Shown here in pieces: positions 4,474-11,425 of a DNA stretch of 11,425 nt. Position 1 is the stretch's first letter. The number at the start of each line of letters is the position of its first letter. The DNA comes from Eubacteriales Family XIII. Incertae Sedis bacterium (lineage in GTDB: Bacteria > Bacillota > Clostridia > Peptostreptococcales > Anaerovoracaceae), in contig JAITAX010000082.1 of the NCBI GenBank assembly GCA_031283865.1, forward strand, positions 1-11,425, in the 5' to 3' direction. The position numbers and the translations under genes were made by a program. The notes under the pieces were generated by a model. The model saw only the letters and a program-made list of their open reading frames with translations, searched no databases and was not told where the DNA came from.

Positions 4474-6825
4474 ATGAACATTGTAATCAAACGCGACGGA
4501 AAACAGGTTCCTTTCAACAGCCTCAAGATCAAGCTGGCTATCGAGAACGCGATGACGGAAACGCCGCGCGGCATGGACGAGGCGCTGGCGGAACGCATTG
4601 CCCGCGAGATCGAGAAGCTGACGGAAAAGAGCGACAGGCCGATGCACGTCGAGGATTTGCAGGACCTCGCAGAGGATTTCCTGATGTCCGGCGACCGCAA
4701 GGAGGTTGCCAAGAAGTTCATCATCTATCGCTATGAGCGCGACAAGACGCGCGACGCACGCAAACGCCGCGACGGGCGCATCATCTCCGACGAATTTGTG
4801 AGCCGCTTCAAGCACGCGCCCTCGCCGATGAGCCAGCTCGGCAGCTTCGTGTACTACAGGACCTATTCCCGCTGGATTCCCGAGGAGCTGCGGCGGGAAT
4901 ACTGGTGGGAAACGGTCAGGCGCTCCGTCGAATACAATTGCAGCCTGATTCCCACCTCGCGGGAGGAAGCGGAGCAGCTCTACCGCAATATCTACGAGCT
5001 GAAGCAATTCCTGTCCGGGCGAACACTGTGGGTCGGCAGCACGGATGTTTCCAAGCATTACCCCATGTCCAATTTCCACTGTTCCTTTCAGGTCATCGAT
5101 AATTTTTCGGCGTATCGCGATATATTCTACCTGCTCATGGTCGGCTCCGGCGTCGGCGTGCGCGTCCTGCGCTCCGACGTCGAGAAGCTGCCCGCCGTCA
5201 GAACGACGGTCGAGATCATTCACGAATCCTACACGCCCGTGCCGAAAACCGCGCGGCAGGACAACACCTCCGTCGAATTTACGCACAACGACACGATGAC
5301 AATTACAATCGGCGACAGCAAGGAGGGTTGGGTGCAGTCGATGGATTATTTCCTGCGCGCGCTCTACAGCACGGAGTACCGCAAGATCCACACCATCCTG
5401 CTGAACTACGACCACGTGCGCGCCAAGGGCGAGAAACTGCGCACGTTCGGCGGCACCGCCAGCGGACACCAGAGCATGAAGAACATGTTTATGAAAATCG
5501 CGCGCGTAATCGAAAAAGCCGGCAGCCGCGCCGCGGGCGGCCTCGTGCGCCTGCGGCCCATAGACTGCCTCGACATCGCGAACATCATCGGTGAGAACGT
5601 CGTCGTGGGCGGCGTCAGACGCACGGCGGAGATCGTCCTCATCGATCAGGACGACAAGGAATGCGTGCAGGCGAAGAGCGAGCTGTACAAGAAGCTTGAC
5701 GAAAAATGGGTTATCGACAACGAGATCGCTCATCGGCAGATGAGCAACAATTCCATCTACTACCGCAGAAAACCCACGCGAGAGGAGTTGCATTGGCATC
5801 TCCAGCAGATGCGCTATTCGGGCGAGCCGGGCTGGATCAACGAGGGCGCCGGCAGCAAGCGGCGACCGAATTTTCAAGGCGTGAATCCCTGTGCCGAGAT
5901 TTTGCTGGATTCAAAGGGCCTTTGCAACCTCACCACGGTCAACGTCATGGCTTTCGTGAAAGACGGGAAGTTAGACGAGAGCGGCCTGCTCGCGGCGCAG
6001 CGGCTTTCGGCGCGCGCCGGCTACAGGATGACCTGCACCGAGCTGGAGATCCCCGAATGGCACGCCGTCCAGCAGAGGGACCGGCTGCTCGGCTGCTCGC
6101 TGACGGGTTGGCAGGACCTCTGCAACGCGCTGCAGTATTCGCGGGAGGAACAGATCGCGCTTCTGGCCGCGCTCCGCAAGACGGCCAAGGACGCGGCGGC
6201 GGAATACGCGGCGGAGATCGGCGCGCCCGCGCCCCTGCTCGTCACCACGATCAAGCCGGAGGGTACGCTGAGCCTCCTGCCCGTCGTGTCGAGCGGCGTC
6301 CATTTTTCCCACGCGCCCTACTACATCCGCAGAATCCGCATCAGCAGCGATGATCCGCTCGCCGAGGTCTGCAAGGAGCTGGAGTACCCCATCTTCCCGG
6401 AGGTCGGGCAAAGCGAGGAAAACTGCACGACAAGGGTCATAGAATTTCCCGTGAAGTCCCCTGCGGGCAAGATCAAGCGCGACATTTCCGCGATTGAACA
6501 GCTCGAAACCTACAGGATGTTTATGGAACATTACGTGGACCACAACTGCTCCATAACGATTCATGTGCGCGACGACGAATGGGAGGCCGTAGAGGACTGG
6601 GTTTTCGCGCATTGGGAGGACACGGTGGCGCTCTCTTTCCTCGCCTTTGAAGACAGCTTCTACGAACTCCTGCCCTACGAAGAGATATCGCGCGAGGAAT
6701 ACGAGCGGCGAACGGCTGTGATGAAGCCTTTCATCCCCTCGCTGATCTCCAAGTACGAAAGGGAAGAGGTCGAATACGATCTGGGCAACGAGGGCTGCGA
6801 AACGGGGGTTTGCCCGATACGCTGA
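4474..6825 (+). CDS. nrdJ: Adenosylcobalamin-dependent ribonucleoside-triphosphate reductase with N-terminal ATP-cone (class II)
   Basis: A 783-residue cytoplasmic enzyme that reduces ribonucleoside triphosphates to deoxyribonucleotides using coenzyme B12 to make the thiyl radical. Residues 1 to about 93 are an ATP-cone (VIKRDGKQVPFNSLKIKLAI at the start), the allosteric activity domain. The remainder resembles the monomeric Lactobacillus leichmannii RTPR: YYRTYSRWIPEE (127-138); Cys203 of the reducible pair in SNFHCSF; GSGVGVR (224-230); FGGTASG (325-331); NPCAEI (471-476) with the thiyl Cys473 and Glu475; second redox Cys484 in CNL; TTIKPEGTLSLLP (591-603); and the C-terminal shuttle cysteines Cys775 and Cys780 in CETGVCPIR. 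All catalytic residues are present. The L. leichmannii enzyme lacks the cone. The ATG is nine bases after GGAGG. The gene appears monocistronic, facing gntR convergently across 39 bp. Confidence 0.95.
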   Translation: MNIVIKRDGKQVPFNSLKIKLAIENAMTETPRGMDEALAERIAREIEKLTEKSDRPMHVEDLQDLAEDFLMSGDRKEVAKKFIIYRYERDKTRDARKRRDGRIISDEFVSRFKHAPSPMSQLGSFVYYRTYSRWIPEELRREYWWETVRRSVEYNCSLIPTSREEAEQLYRNIYELKQFLSGRTLWVGSTDVSKHYPMSNFHCSFQVIDNFSAYRDIFYLLMVGSGVGVRVLRSDVEKLPAVRTTVEIIHESYTPVPKTARQDNTSVEFTHNDTMTITIGDSKEGWVQSMDYFLRALYSTEYRKIHTILLNYDHVRAKGEKLRTFGGTASGHQSMKNMFMKIARVIEKAGSRAAGGLVRLRPIDCLDIANIIGENVVVGGVRRTAEIVLIDQDDKECVQAKSELYKKLDEKWVIDNEIAHRQMSNNSIYYRRKPTREELHWHLQQMRYSGEPGWINEGAGSKRRPNFQGVNPCAEILLDSKGLCNLTTVNVMAFVKDGKLDESGLLAAQRLSARAGYRMTCTELEIPEWHAVQQRDRLLGCSLTGWQDLCNALQYSREEQIALLAALRKTAKDAAAEYAAEIGAPAPLLVTTIKPEGTLSLLPVVSSGVHFSHAPYYIRRIRISSDDPLAEVCKELEYPIFPEVGQSEENCTTRVIEFPVKSPAGKIKRDISAIEQLETYRMFMEHYVDHNCSITIHVRDDEWEAVEDWVFAHWEDTVALSFLAFEDSFYELLPYEEISREEYERRTAVMKPFIPSLISKYEREEVEYDLGNEGCETGVCPIR

Positions 6826-6864
6826 GCGGGCGGCGAAAGGCATTATTAGAAATATTTTTCAATA

Positions 6865-7536
6865 TTAAACGGTATGTCCAAGCGCGCGTGCGCGGGCGCC
6901 TCTGATGTGCGCGCGCATCGCACTCGCGCCCGCTTCGGCGTCCGCCGCGTGAAAGGCGTCAAATATGCGCTTGTGTTCCGCAAGAATCGCGGGCAGGTCC
7001 GCCTCGGCGCACGGTTCGGTCTGCCGGCTGTGGCGTATGTATGTCTGATAGGATGAGAGGATGTGCCGCAGCATACGGCAGTCGGACGCGGCGTAGATCA
7101 GCTTGTGGAAATTCGCATTGATTTCCGTCATTTTTTTTGTATCGCGCTTTTCCGTGTAGAACTCCATAAATTCGAAGATTTCAAAAAGCTCCGCAAGCCG
7201 CTCGTCCGTGATTCGCTCTATGGCCCAGCGCACGGCTTGCAACTCGCAGATTTCGCGCAGAACAAAGATGTCCTCCAAATCGCCGCGCGACAGGCCGGAC
7301 ACGAAAGCGCCTCTGTTCGGAATCGTTTCCAAAAGGCCCTCCGCCGCCAGTTGCTTCAGGGCCTCGCGCACGGGCGTGCGGCTGACTTTGTAAGCCTCGC
7401 AGATGCGCTGCTCCGCAAGTTTTTCCCCCGGCTTCAGCCGCTCCGTCAGGATGTCCTCGCGCAGTTTGTCAAAGAGATCGCGGGACAGGGAGTGAAGCGC
7501 GCGCGCCTCCTCGCTGCGATGGATCCCCGCTTTCAT
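6865..7536 (-). CDS. GntR-family (FCD/FadR subfamily) transcriptional regulator
   Basis: A 223-residue repressor-type regulator. The winged helix-turn-helix covers about 18-80, with LREDILTERLKPGEKLAEQ, VSRTPVREALKQLAAEGLL (51-69) and NRGAFVSG (74-81), the GntR hallmark. The all-helical FCD ligand domain covers about 88-215. Candidate metal or ligand residues are Asn140/His144 (NANFHKLI), His188 (AEHKRIF) and His210 (MRAHIRG), which match the FCD metal-site pattern with Asn in place of the first Asp. FCD regulators often sense small carboxylates, so citrate or a related acid is a reasonable but unproven effector. The ATG overlaps the aconitase stop (ATGA) and has no recognisable Shine-Dalgarno sequence, so it is probably translated by coupling. 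It likely controls the aconitase promoter through the palindrome at 9602-9621. Confidence 0.92.
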   Translation of the reverse strand: MKAGIHRSEEARALHSLSRDLFDKLREDILTERLKPGEKLAEQRICEAYKVSRTPVREALKQLAAEGLLETIPNRGAFVSGLSRGDLEDIFVLREICELQAVRWAIERITDERLAELFEIFEFMEFYTEKRDTKKMTEINANFHKLIYAASDCRMLRHILSSYQTYIRHSRQTEPCAEADLPAILAEHKRIFDAFHAADAEAGASAMRAHIRGARARALGHTV

Positions 7537-9488
7537 CGCGCACCGGCTGCGGAGGCTTGCTGCCGCGCGTCGTCCCTGATCGCGTTGATCCTGCCGCCTG
7601 CGCGCAGCATGGCGATCTCGAGCGCGGAGAAGCCGGTGCGCGCGCGCAGCGTTTCGCCGCTCTCCTTGATCGCGACGGTAAGGGCGGGCGCCGCGATCCC
7701 GTCACGCGCGTTCTCTATGCGCAGGGTCAATCCCTGCGAAAGCCGTTCCCAATCGGCGGGATCTTCGAAAGTCAGGGGCAGTATGCCGCTGTTAATCAGA
7801 TTGGAGCGGTGGATGCGCGCAAAGGACTTAGCCAGCACGAAGCGCACGCCGAGGTGCAGGGGGGCGAGGGCCGCGTGTTCGCGGCTCGAACCTTGGCCGT
7901 AATTCTCTCCGCCGACGATCACGGCGCCGCCGGCCGCGCGGCAGCGCTCCGCGAAACCCGCGTCGATCTTCTCAAAGCAGTAGTTCGCCAGATAGGGGAT
8001 ATTGGAGCGATACGGCAGCAGCCGCGAATCCGACGGCATGATGTCGTCCGTCGTGATGTTGTCGCCCGCGCGCAGCGTCACGACGGCCGTGAGTACGTCC
8101 GGCAGGCGCGTGTTCTGCGGAAACGGCTTGATGTTCGGTCCCATCGCGACCGCCGTGTTCTCCGTGTCAAAACCCGCGGGCGACACGAGAAAGTGGTCGT
8201 TCTTGGGGAAGTCGGCGGGGGCTGTCGGCGCGAGCGCAATGCCGCTCTGCGTGCCGTCCGTCAGCAAGCCCGTCACGGCTGAAACGGCGGCGGTTTCCGG
8301 GCTTACCAGATACACCTCGGCGTCGAGGGTCCCGCTGCGGCCCTTGAAATTCCGATTGAACGTGCGCAGCGACACGCCGCCCGAGCGCGGGGACTGGCCC
8401 ATGCCGATACAGGGACCGCAGGCGTTCTCCAGAATGCGCGCGCCCGCTTCGATGAGGTCTGCAAGCGCGCCGTTCCGCGCGAGTATGCGCAGAATGCTGC
8501 TCGAACCCGGCGCGATGACGAGGCTGACGTCCGTATGTACCTTGCGGCCTTTCAGGATCGACGCGACTTTCATCAGATCCGCGTAGGAAGAATTGGTGCA
8601 ACTTCCTATCGCCACCTGATCCACCTTGATCGCGCCGATGTTCGCGACCGTGTCCACGTTGTCGGGGCTGTGCGGCTTCGCGGCCAAGGGTTTGAGCGAC
8701 GACAGGTCCACGCGCAGCGTTTCGTCGTACAGCGCATCCGCGTCGGCGGCGAGCGGGATGTAGTCGCCCTCCCTGCCCTGCGATTGCAGATAGGCCCTCG
8801 TGTTTTCATCGCTCGGAAACACGGAGGTCGTCGCGCCCAGCTCGGCGCCCATGTTCGCAATCGTGGCCCTGTCCGTCACGGAGAGGGACAATAACCCCTC
8901 TCCCGTGTATTCGATCACCTTGCCGACGCCGCCCTTTACGGTCAGCTGCTGCAAGACGTACAGGATCACGTCCTTGGCGGACACCCAGGGGCGCAGGCGC
9001 CCCGTGAGTTCGACCTTGAGCACCTTGGGAACGATCAGGCTGTAGCAGCCCTGCGCCATCGCGACGGCGACGTCAAGGCCGCCCGCGCCGATTGCGATCA
9101 TGCCGAGGCCGCCCCCCGTCGGCGTGTGGCTGTCCGAGCCGAGCAGCGTCTTGCCGGGGACGCCGTGATTTTCGAGTTGCAGTTGGTGGCAGATGCCGTT
9201 CCCGGGTTTTGAGAACAGAATGCCGTGCCGCTTGGCAACGCTCTCGATGAAAGCGTGGTCGTCGGCGTTCTCGAAGCCCGTCTGCAGCGTGTTGTGGTCG
9301 ACATAGGCGACCGAAAGCTCGGTCTTGACCCTGCCCGCGTCCATGGCCTCCAGTTGCAGATAGACCATCGTACCCGTCGAATCCTGCGTCAGCGTCTGGT
9401 CTATGCGTATCGTGATCTCCCGCCCCGGGACAAGCTCGCCCGCGAGCAGGTGGTCTTCCAATATCTTGTAGGTCAGCGTTTTTCCCAT
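7533..9488 (-). CDS. acn: Aconitate hydratase, Aquifex-type (LeuC-LeuD fusion architecture)
   Basis: A 651-residue iron-sulfur hydro-lyase predicted to interconvert citrate and isocitrate through cis-aconitate. Length and sequence fit the 'putative aconitase, Aquifex type' family (about 640-660 residues) rather than the roughly 900-residue AcnA. The [4Fe-4S] domain has VDHN (63-66), GSDSHTPTGGG (117-127), IGSCTNSSYADL (294-305, Cys297) and ACGPCIGMG (356-364, Cys357 and Cys360), then FNRNFKGRSGT. The swivel domain carries GDNITTDDIMP (475-485), GGENYGQGSSREHAAL (526-541) with the catalytic Ser region, and the SFARIHRSNLINSG segment (555-568). The chosen start, ATG 9488, follows AAGGAG by nine bases; the frame stays open to 9620, but those codons cover a tandem repeat and the operator. 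Homoaconitase or a related isomerase is a less likely alternative. It is cotranscribed with the downstream GntR gene. Confidence 0.92.
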   Translation of the reverse strand: MGKTLTYKILEDHLLAGELVPGREITIRIDQTLTQDSTGTMVYLQLEAMDAGRVKTELSVAYVDHNTLQTGFENADDHAFIESVAKRHGILFSKPGNGICHQLQLENHGVPGKTLLGSDSHTPTGGGLGMIAIGAGGLDVAVAMAQGCYSLIVPKVLKVELTGRLRPWVSAKDVILYVLQQLTVKGGVGKVIEYTGEGLLSLSVTDRATIANMGAELGATTSVFPSDENTRAYLQSQGREGDYIPLAADADALYDETLRVDLSSLKPLAAKPHSPDNVDTVANIGAIKVDQVAIGSCTNSSYADLMKVASILKGRKVHTDVSLVIAPGSSSILRILARNGALADLIEAGARILENACGPCIGMGQSPRSGGVSLRTFNRNFKGRSGTLDAEVYLVSPETAAVSAVTGLLTDGTQSGIALAPTAPADFPKNDHFLVSPAGFDTENTAVAMGPNIKPFPQNTRLPDVLTAVVTLRAGDNITTDDIMPSDSRLLPYRSNIPYLANYCFEKIDAGFAERCRAAGGAVIVGGENYGQGSSREHAALAPLHLGVRFVLAKSFARIHRSNLINSGILPLTFEDPADWERLSQGLTLRIENARDGIAAPALTVAIKESGETLRARTGFSALEIAMLRAGGRINAIRDDARQQASAAGAR

Positions 9489-9536
9489 TGAATTGATCTC
9501 CTTCGTGAAAACAGGCGGACGCAATCGGCATCGCGC

Positions 9537-9600
9537 CGCGCACGGGATCGGACCCCTGCCGCAGCGGCGCGCACGGGATCGGACCTCTGCCGCAGCGGCG
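9537..9600. repeat. 31-bp tandem duplication in the aconitase leader
   Basis: Two adjacent 31-bp units (9537-9567 and 9568-9598, with a two-base start of a third) differ at one position (C at 9555, T at 9586). Each contains the 11-bp palindrome GCCGCAGCGGC. They lie between operator and ribosome binding site, so the transcript carries both copies. Confidence 0.9.
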
Positions 9601-9601
9601 G

Positions 9602-9621
9602 ATTGTATACATGTATACAAT
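9602..9621. promoter_or_regulatory. Perfect 20-bp palindromic operator, probable GntR/FCD site
   Basis: ATTGTATACATGTATACAAT is identical on both strands and contains two TGTATACA units. It overlaps the last two bases of the -10 element and covers the predicted start site (about 9613). AT-rich TGT...ACA palindromes containing GTATAC are typical targets of GntR/FCD regulators, and such a gene is encoded in this operon. Confidence 0.75.
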
Positions 9622-9648
9622 AATACTACCGCAGCCGGTCCTTGTCAA
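9620..9648 (-). promoter_or_regulatory. Near-consensus promoter of the aconitase-gntR operon
   Basis: A perfect -35 TTGACA (9648-9643), a 17-bp spacer and -10 TATTAT (9625-9620) on the minus strand. The -35 starts one base after the clpB stop codon. The start near 9613 gives a GC-rich leader of about 125 nt including the tandem repeat. The strength of the core promoter plus an operator on the start site points to regulation by repression. Confidence 0.85.
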
Positions 9649-9649
9649 T

Positions 9650-11425
9650 TCAAAAACTCAAGGCGTTCCCGCTGATGTCCACCGTGAAGCTGTCGCCCTC
9701 CCGTATCTCGCCCTTTACGATGCGCGCGGCGATCTCCGTTTCGATGTTCTTCTGCACGTAGCGCTTGACGGGCCGCGCGCCGTAGGCCGGCGAATAGGTT
9801 TCCCGCGCGACGAAGCGCTTCGTGACTTCGGTGAAGTTCACCGTGATGTTCCGCTCCGCGAGGCGCGCGCCGACACCCGCGAGCGCGATCTCTATGATCT
9901 TCACCATGTCGTTCTCGGTGAGCGGCGAGAACACCGTGATATCGTCTATGCGGTTCAGAAACTCGGGCCTGAAATACCCTCTCATCTCCTCGAGCACGCG
10001 CTCTTTCACCGCGTCCTCCACGCTGCCGTCGTCCTTGATGTTCTCGATCAGATAGGGGCTGCCGATGTTCGAGGTCATAATGATGATCGTATTCTTGAAG
10101 TCCACGGTCCGGCCTTGGCTGTCCGTCAGGCGACCGTCGTCAAGAAGTTGCAGCAGCACGTTGAACACGTCGGGATGCGCCTTTTCTATCTCGTCGAAGA
10201 GGATCACGCTGTAGGGCCGCCGGCGAACGGCCTCTGTCAACTGTCCGCCCTCGTCGTAGCCGACGTAGCCCGGCGGCGCGCCGACGAGCCTCGACACGGC
10301 GTGTTTCTCCATGTACTCGGACATGTCGATGCGGATCAGGTTCTTCTCCGTGTCGAAGAGCGCCACGGACAGCGCTTTCGCAAGCTCCGTCTTCCCGACG
10401 CCCGTCGGGCCGAGGAAGATGAAAGAGCCTACGGGGCGCGTGAGGTCCTTGAGCCCGGCGCGCGCGCGCAGAACGGCCTCAGACACCGCGTTTACGGCTT
10501 CGTCCTGCCCGACGACCCGCCTGTGCAGAATCTCGGGGAGCCGCAGCAGCTTTTCCTTTTCGGATTCCACGAGCCTGCTGACGGGTATGCCCGTCCACTT
10601 GGCGACGACCTCCGCGATCTCCTCCTCTGTCACCTCTTCTTTCAGCAAGCGCTTTTCTTCGGTCGCTTCCGCGCGGTGCTGCTCGCTCTCCAACTTCTTT
10701 TCGAGTTCGGGCAGCGCGCCGTATTTGAGCTGCGCAAGCTTTTCGAGGTCGTACTGCCGCTCGGCCTCTTCGATCTGCAGTTTGACCTCTTCGATCTGCT
10801 GCTTCGCGCCCTTGAGTTCCGTGATGGCTTTCTTTTCGTTCTCCCATTGGGCGCGCATACGGTCGTTGGCTTCTTTCAATTCCGACAATTCCCTGTCTAT
10901 GTTTTCGAGCCGGGCCTCGGAGGCGCTGTCGCGCTCCTTGCCGAGCGCCTGCTTCTCGATCTCGAGCTGCATGATTCTGCGGGCCGTTTCGTCGAGTTCT
11001 GCCGGCAGACTGTCGATTTCCGTGCGAATCTTGGCGGCGGCCTCGTCCATCAAATCTATGGCTTTGTCCGGCAGGAAGCGATCACTGATGTAGCGATCTG
11101 AAAGCGTCGCGCAGGCGATGAGGGCGCCGTCCGTGATGCGCACGCCGTGGTGGATCTCAAAGCGCTCTTTCAGACCGCGCAGTATGGAGATCGTGTCCTC
11201 TACCGTGGGCTGGTCGATGAGGATTCGCTGAAAGCGCCGCTCGAGCGCGGCGTCTTTTTCTATGTACTTCCTGTATTCGTCCAGCGTCGTGGCGCCTATG
11301 CAGTGCAGTTCGCCGCGCGCGAGCAGGGGCTTGAGCAGGTTGCCGGCGTCCATCGAACCCTCGGCCCTGCCGGCGCCCACGATGTTGTGCAGCTCGTCGA
11401 TGAACAGCAGGATGCGCCCGTCCGA
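9650..11425 (-). CDS. clpB: ATP-dependent disaggregase ClpB, C-terminal part (N-terminus beyond window)
   Basis: 591 residues of a Hsp100 chaperone that, with DnaK, pulls polypeptides out of aggregates. The fragment enters in the first AAA+ domain at Walker B (ILLFIDELHN, 5-14 of the fragment), followed by GATT and the arginine-finger segment ERRF (62-65). A long charged coiled coil (about 151-263) is the ClpB middle domain, the feature that separates it from ClpA and ClpX. KWTGIPVS (276-283) leads to the second AAA+ domain: Walker A GPTGVGKT (339-346), pore loop GYVG (386-389), Walker B VILFDEIE (407-414), sensor TSN (451-453), FLNRIDD (489-495) and sensor-2 GARPVKR (549-555). About 270 N-terminal residues are missing, judged from the usual length near 860. 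The promoter is outside the window, and no terminator is visible after the stop, so some read-through into the aconitase operon is possible. Confidence 0.97.
   Translation of the reverse strand, partial: SDGRILLFIDELHNIVGAGRAEGSMDAGNLLKPLLARGELHCIGATTLDEYRKYIEKDAALERRFQRILIDQPTVEDTISILRGLKERFEIHHGVRITDGALIACATLSDRYISDRFLPDKAIDLMDEAAAKIRTEIDSLPAELDETARRIMQLEIEKQALGKERDSASEARLENIDRELSELKEANDRMRAQWENEKKAITELKGAKQQIEEVKLQIEEAERQYDLEKLAQLKYGALPELEKKLESEQHRAEATEEKRLLKEEVTEEEIAEVVAKWTGIPVSRLVESEKEKLLRLPEILHRRVVGQDEAVNAVSEAVLRARAGLKDLTRPVGSFIFLGPTGVGKTELAKALSVALFDTEKNLIRIDMSEYMEKHAVSRLVGAPPGYVGYDEGGQLTEAVRRRPYSVILFDEIEKAHPDVFNVLLQLLDDGRLTDSQGRTVDFKNTIIIMTSNIGSPYLIENIKDDGSVEDAVKERVLEEMRGYFRPEFLNRIDDITVFSPLTENDMVKIIEIALAGVGARLAERNITVNFTEVTKRFVARETYSPAYGARPVKRYVQKNIETEIAARIVKGEIREGDSFTVDISGNALSF

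Noticed and set aside
4435..5877. Long open frame antisense to nrdJ (480 codons)
   Set aside because: High GC content keeps the opposite strand open. The translation has no recognisable domain, and the sense strand encodes nrdJ with all catalytic residues.
6826..6864. Bidirectional terminator between convergent nrdJ and gntR
   Set aside because: Only an AU-only stem (AATATT-GAAA-AATATT on the minus strand) is visible, with no GC-rich stem. It is too weak to call; the ends of these transcripts are unresolved.
9489..9620. Upstream in-frame extension of the aconitase start to 9620
   Set aside because: It would begin inside the operator at the transcription start and translate the tandem repeat. 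ATG 9488 has an AAGGAG site and gives the family N-terminus.
9611..11101. Long open frame antisense to clpB (496 codons), and similar long antisense frames opposite the lipoprotein gene, pdp and the aconitase gene
   Set aside because: All mirror well-conserved genes on the other strand; their translations are Arg-, Val- and Asp-rich shadows without supported ribosome binding sites.
1..11425. CRISPR array, transposon, phage, toxin-antitoxin or defence genes
   Set aside because: No spaced direct repeats, transposase or integrase motifs, or unexplained small gene pairs were found; every sizeable coding stretch belongs to a known housekeeping or metabolic family.

Overview
The window looks like the chromosome of a GC-rich, Gram-positive-type bacterium, most likely a member of the Clostridia (Bacillota). 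The grounds are strong AGGAGG-type ribosome binding sites, sigma-A promoters with 16-17 bp spacers, tRNA genes with encoded CCA ends, a BMP-family lipoprotein beside a Gram-positive-type pyrimidine-nucleoside phosphorylase, and a B12-dependent ribonucleotide reductase. This placement is an inference from gene content; no species can be named.

From left to right, positions 1-3522 (minus strand) hold a deoxyribonucleoside uptake and breakdown block. Read in transcription order it is deoC, pdp (ATGA overlap with deoC), a BMP-type nucleoside-binding lipoprotein with its own promoter, and the first 49 codons of the ABC transporter ATPase that continues off the left edge. Together these would import nucleosides, cleave pyrimidine nucleosides to base plus (deoxy)ribose-1-phosphate, and split deoxyribose-5-phosphate to glyceraldehyde-3-phosphate and acetaldehyde. 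The phosphopentomutase needed between the last two steps is not in the window.

Positions 3759-4367 (minus strand) form a compact tRNA operon, Trp-Pro-Met/Ile2-Phe, with a strong promoter and a bidirectional rho-independent terminator. Divergent from it, on the plus strand, is nrdJ (4474-6825), an ATP-cone-bearing adenosylcobalamin-dependent ribonucleoside-triphosphate reductase. Its promoter carries two NrdR-box-like sites exactly 32 bp apart.

Positions 6865-9648 (minus strand) hold an aconitase (Aquifex-type family) followed by a GntR/FCD regulator with a 4-base stop/start overlap. A near-consensus promoter with a perfect 20-bp palindrome at the predicted transcription start lies in front of the aconitase, which suggests local autoregulation. 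The promoter begins one base after the stop codon of clpB, whose C-terminal two thirds (9650-11425) run off the right edge.

All coding genes belong to known families. I do not see CRISPR, transposon, phage, toxin or defence components, and I do not claim a new system. The interesting material is in the control regions: NrdR box pair, GntR operator, a 31-bp tandem duplication in the aconitase leader, and palindromes over two -35 elements.
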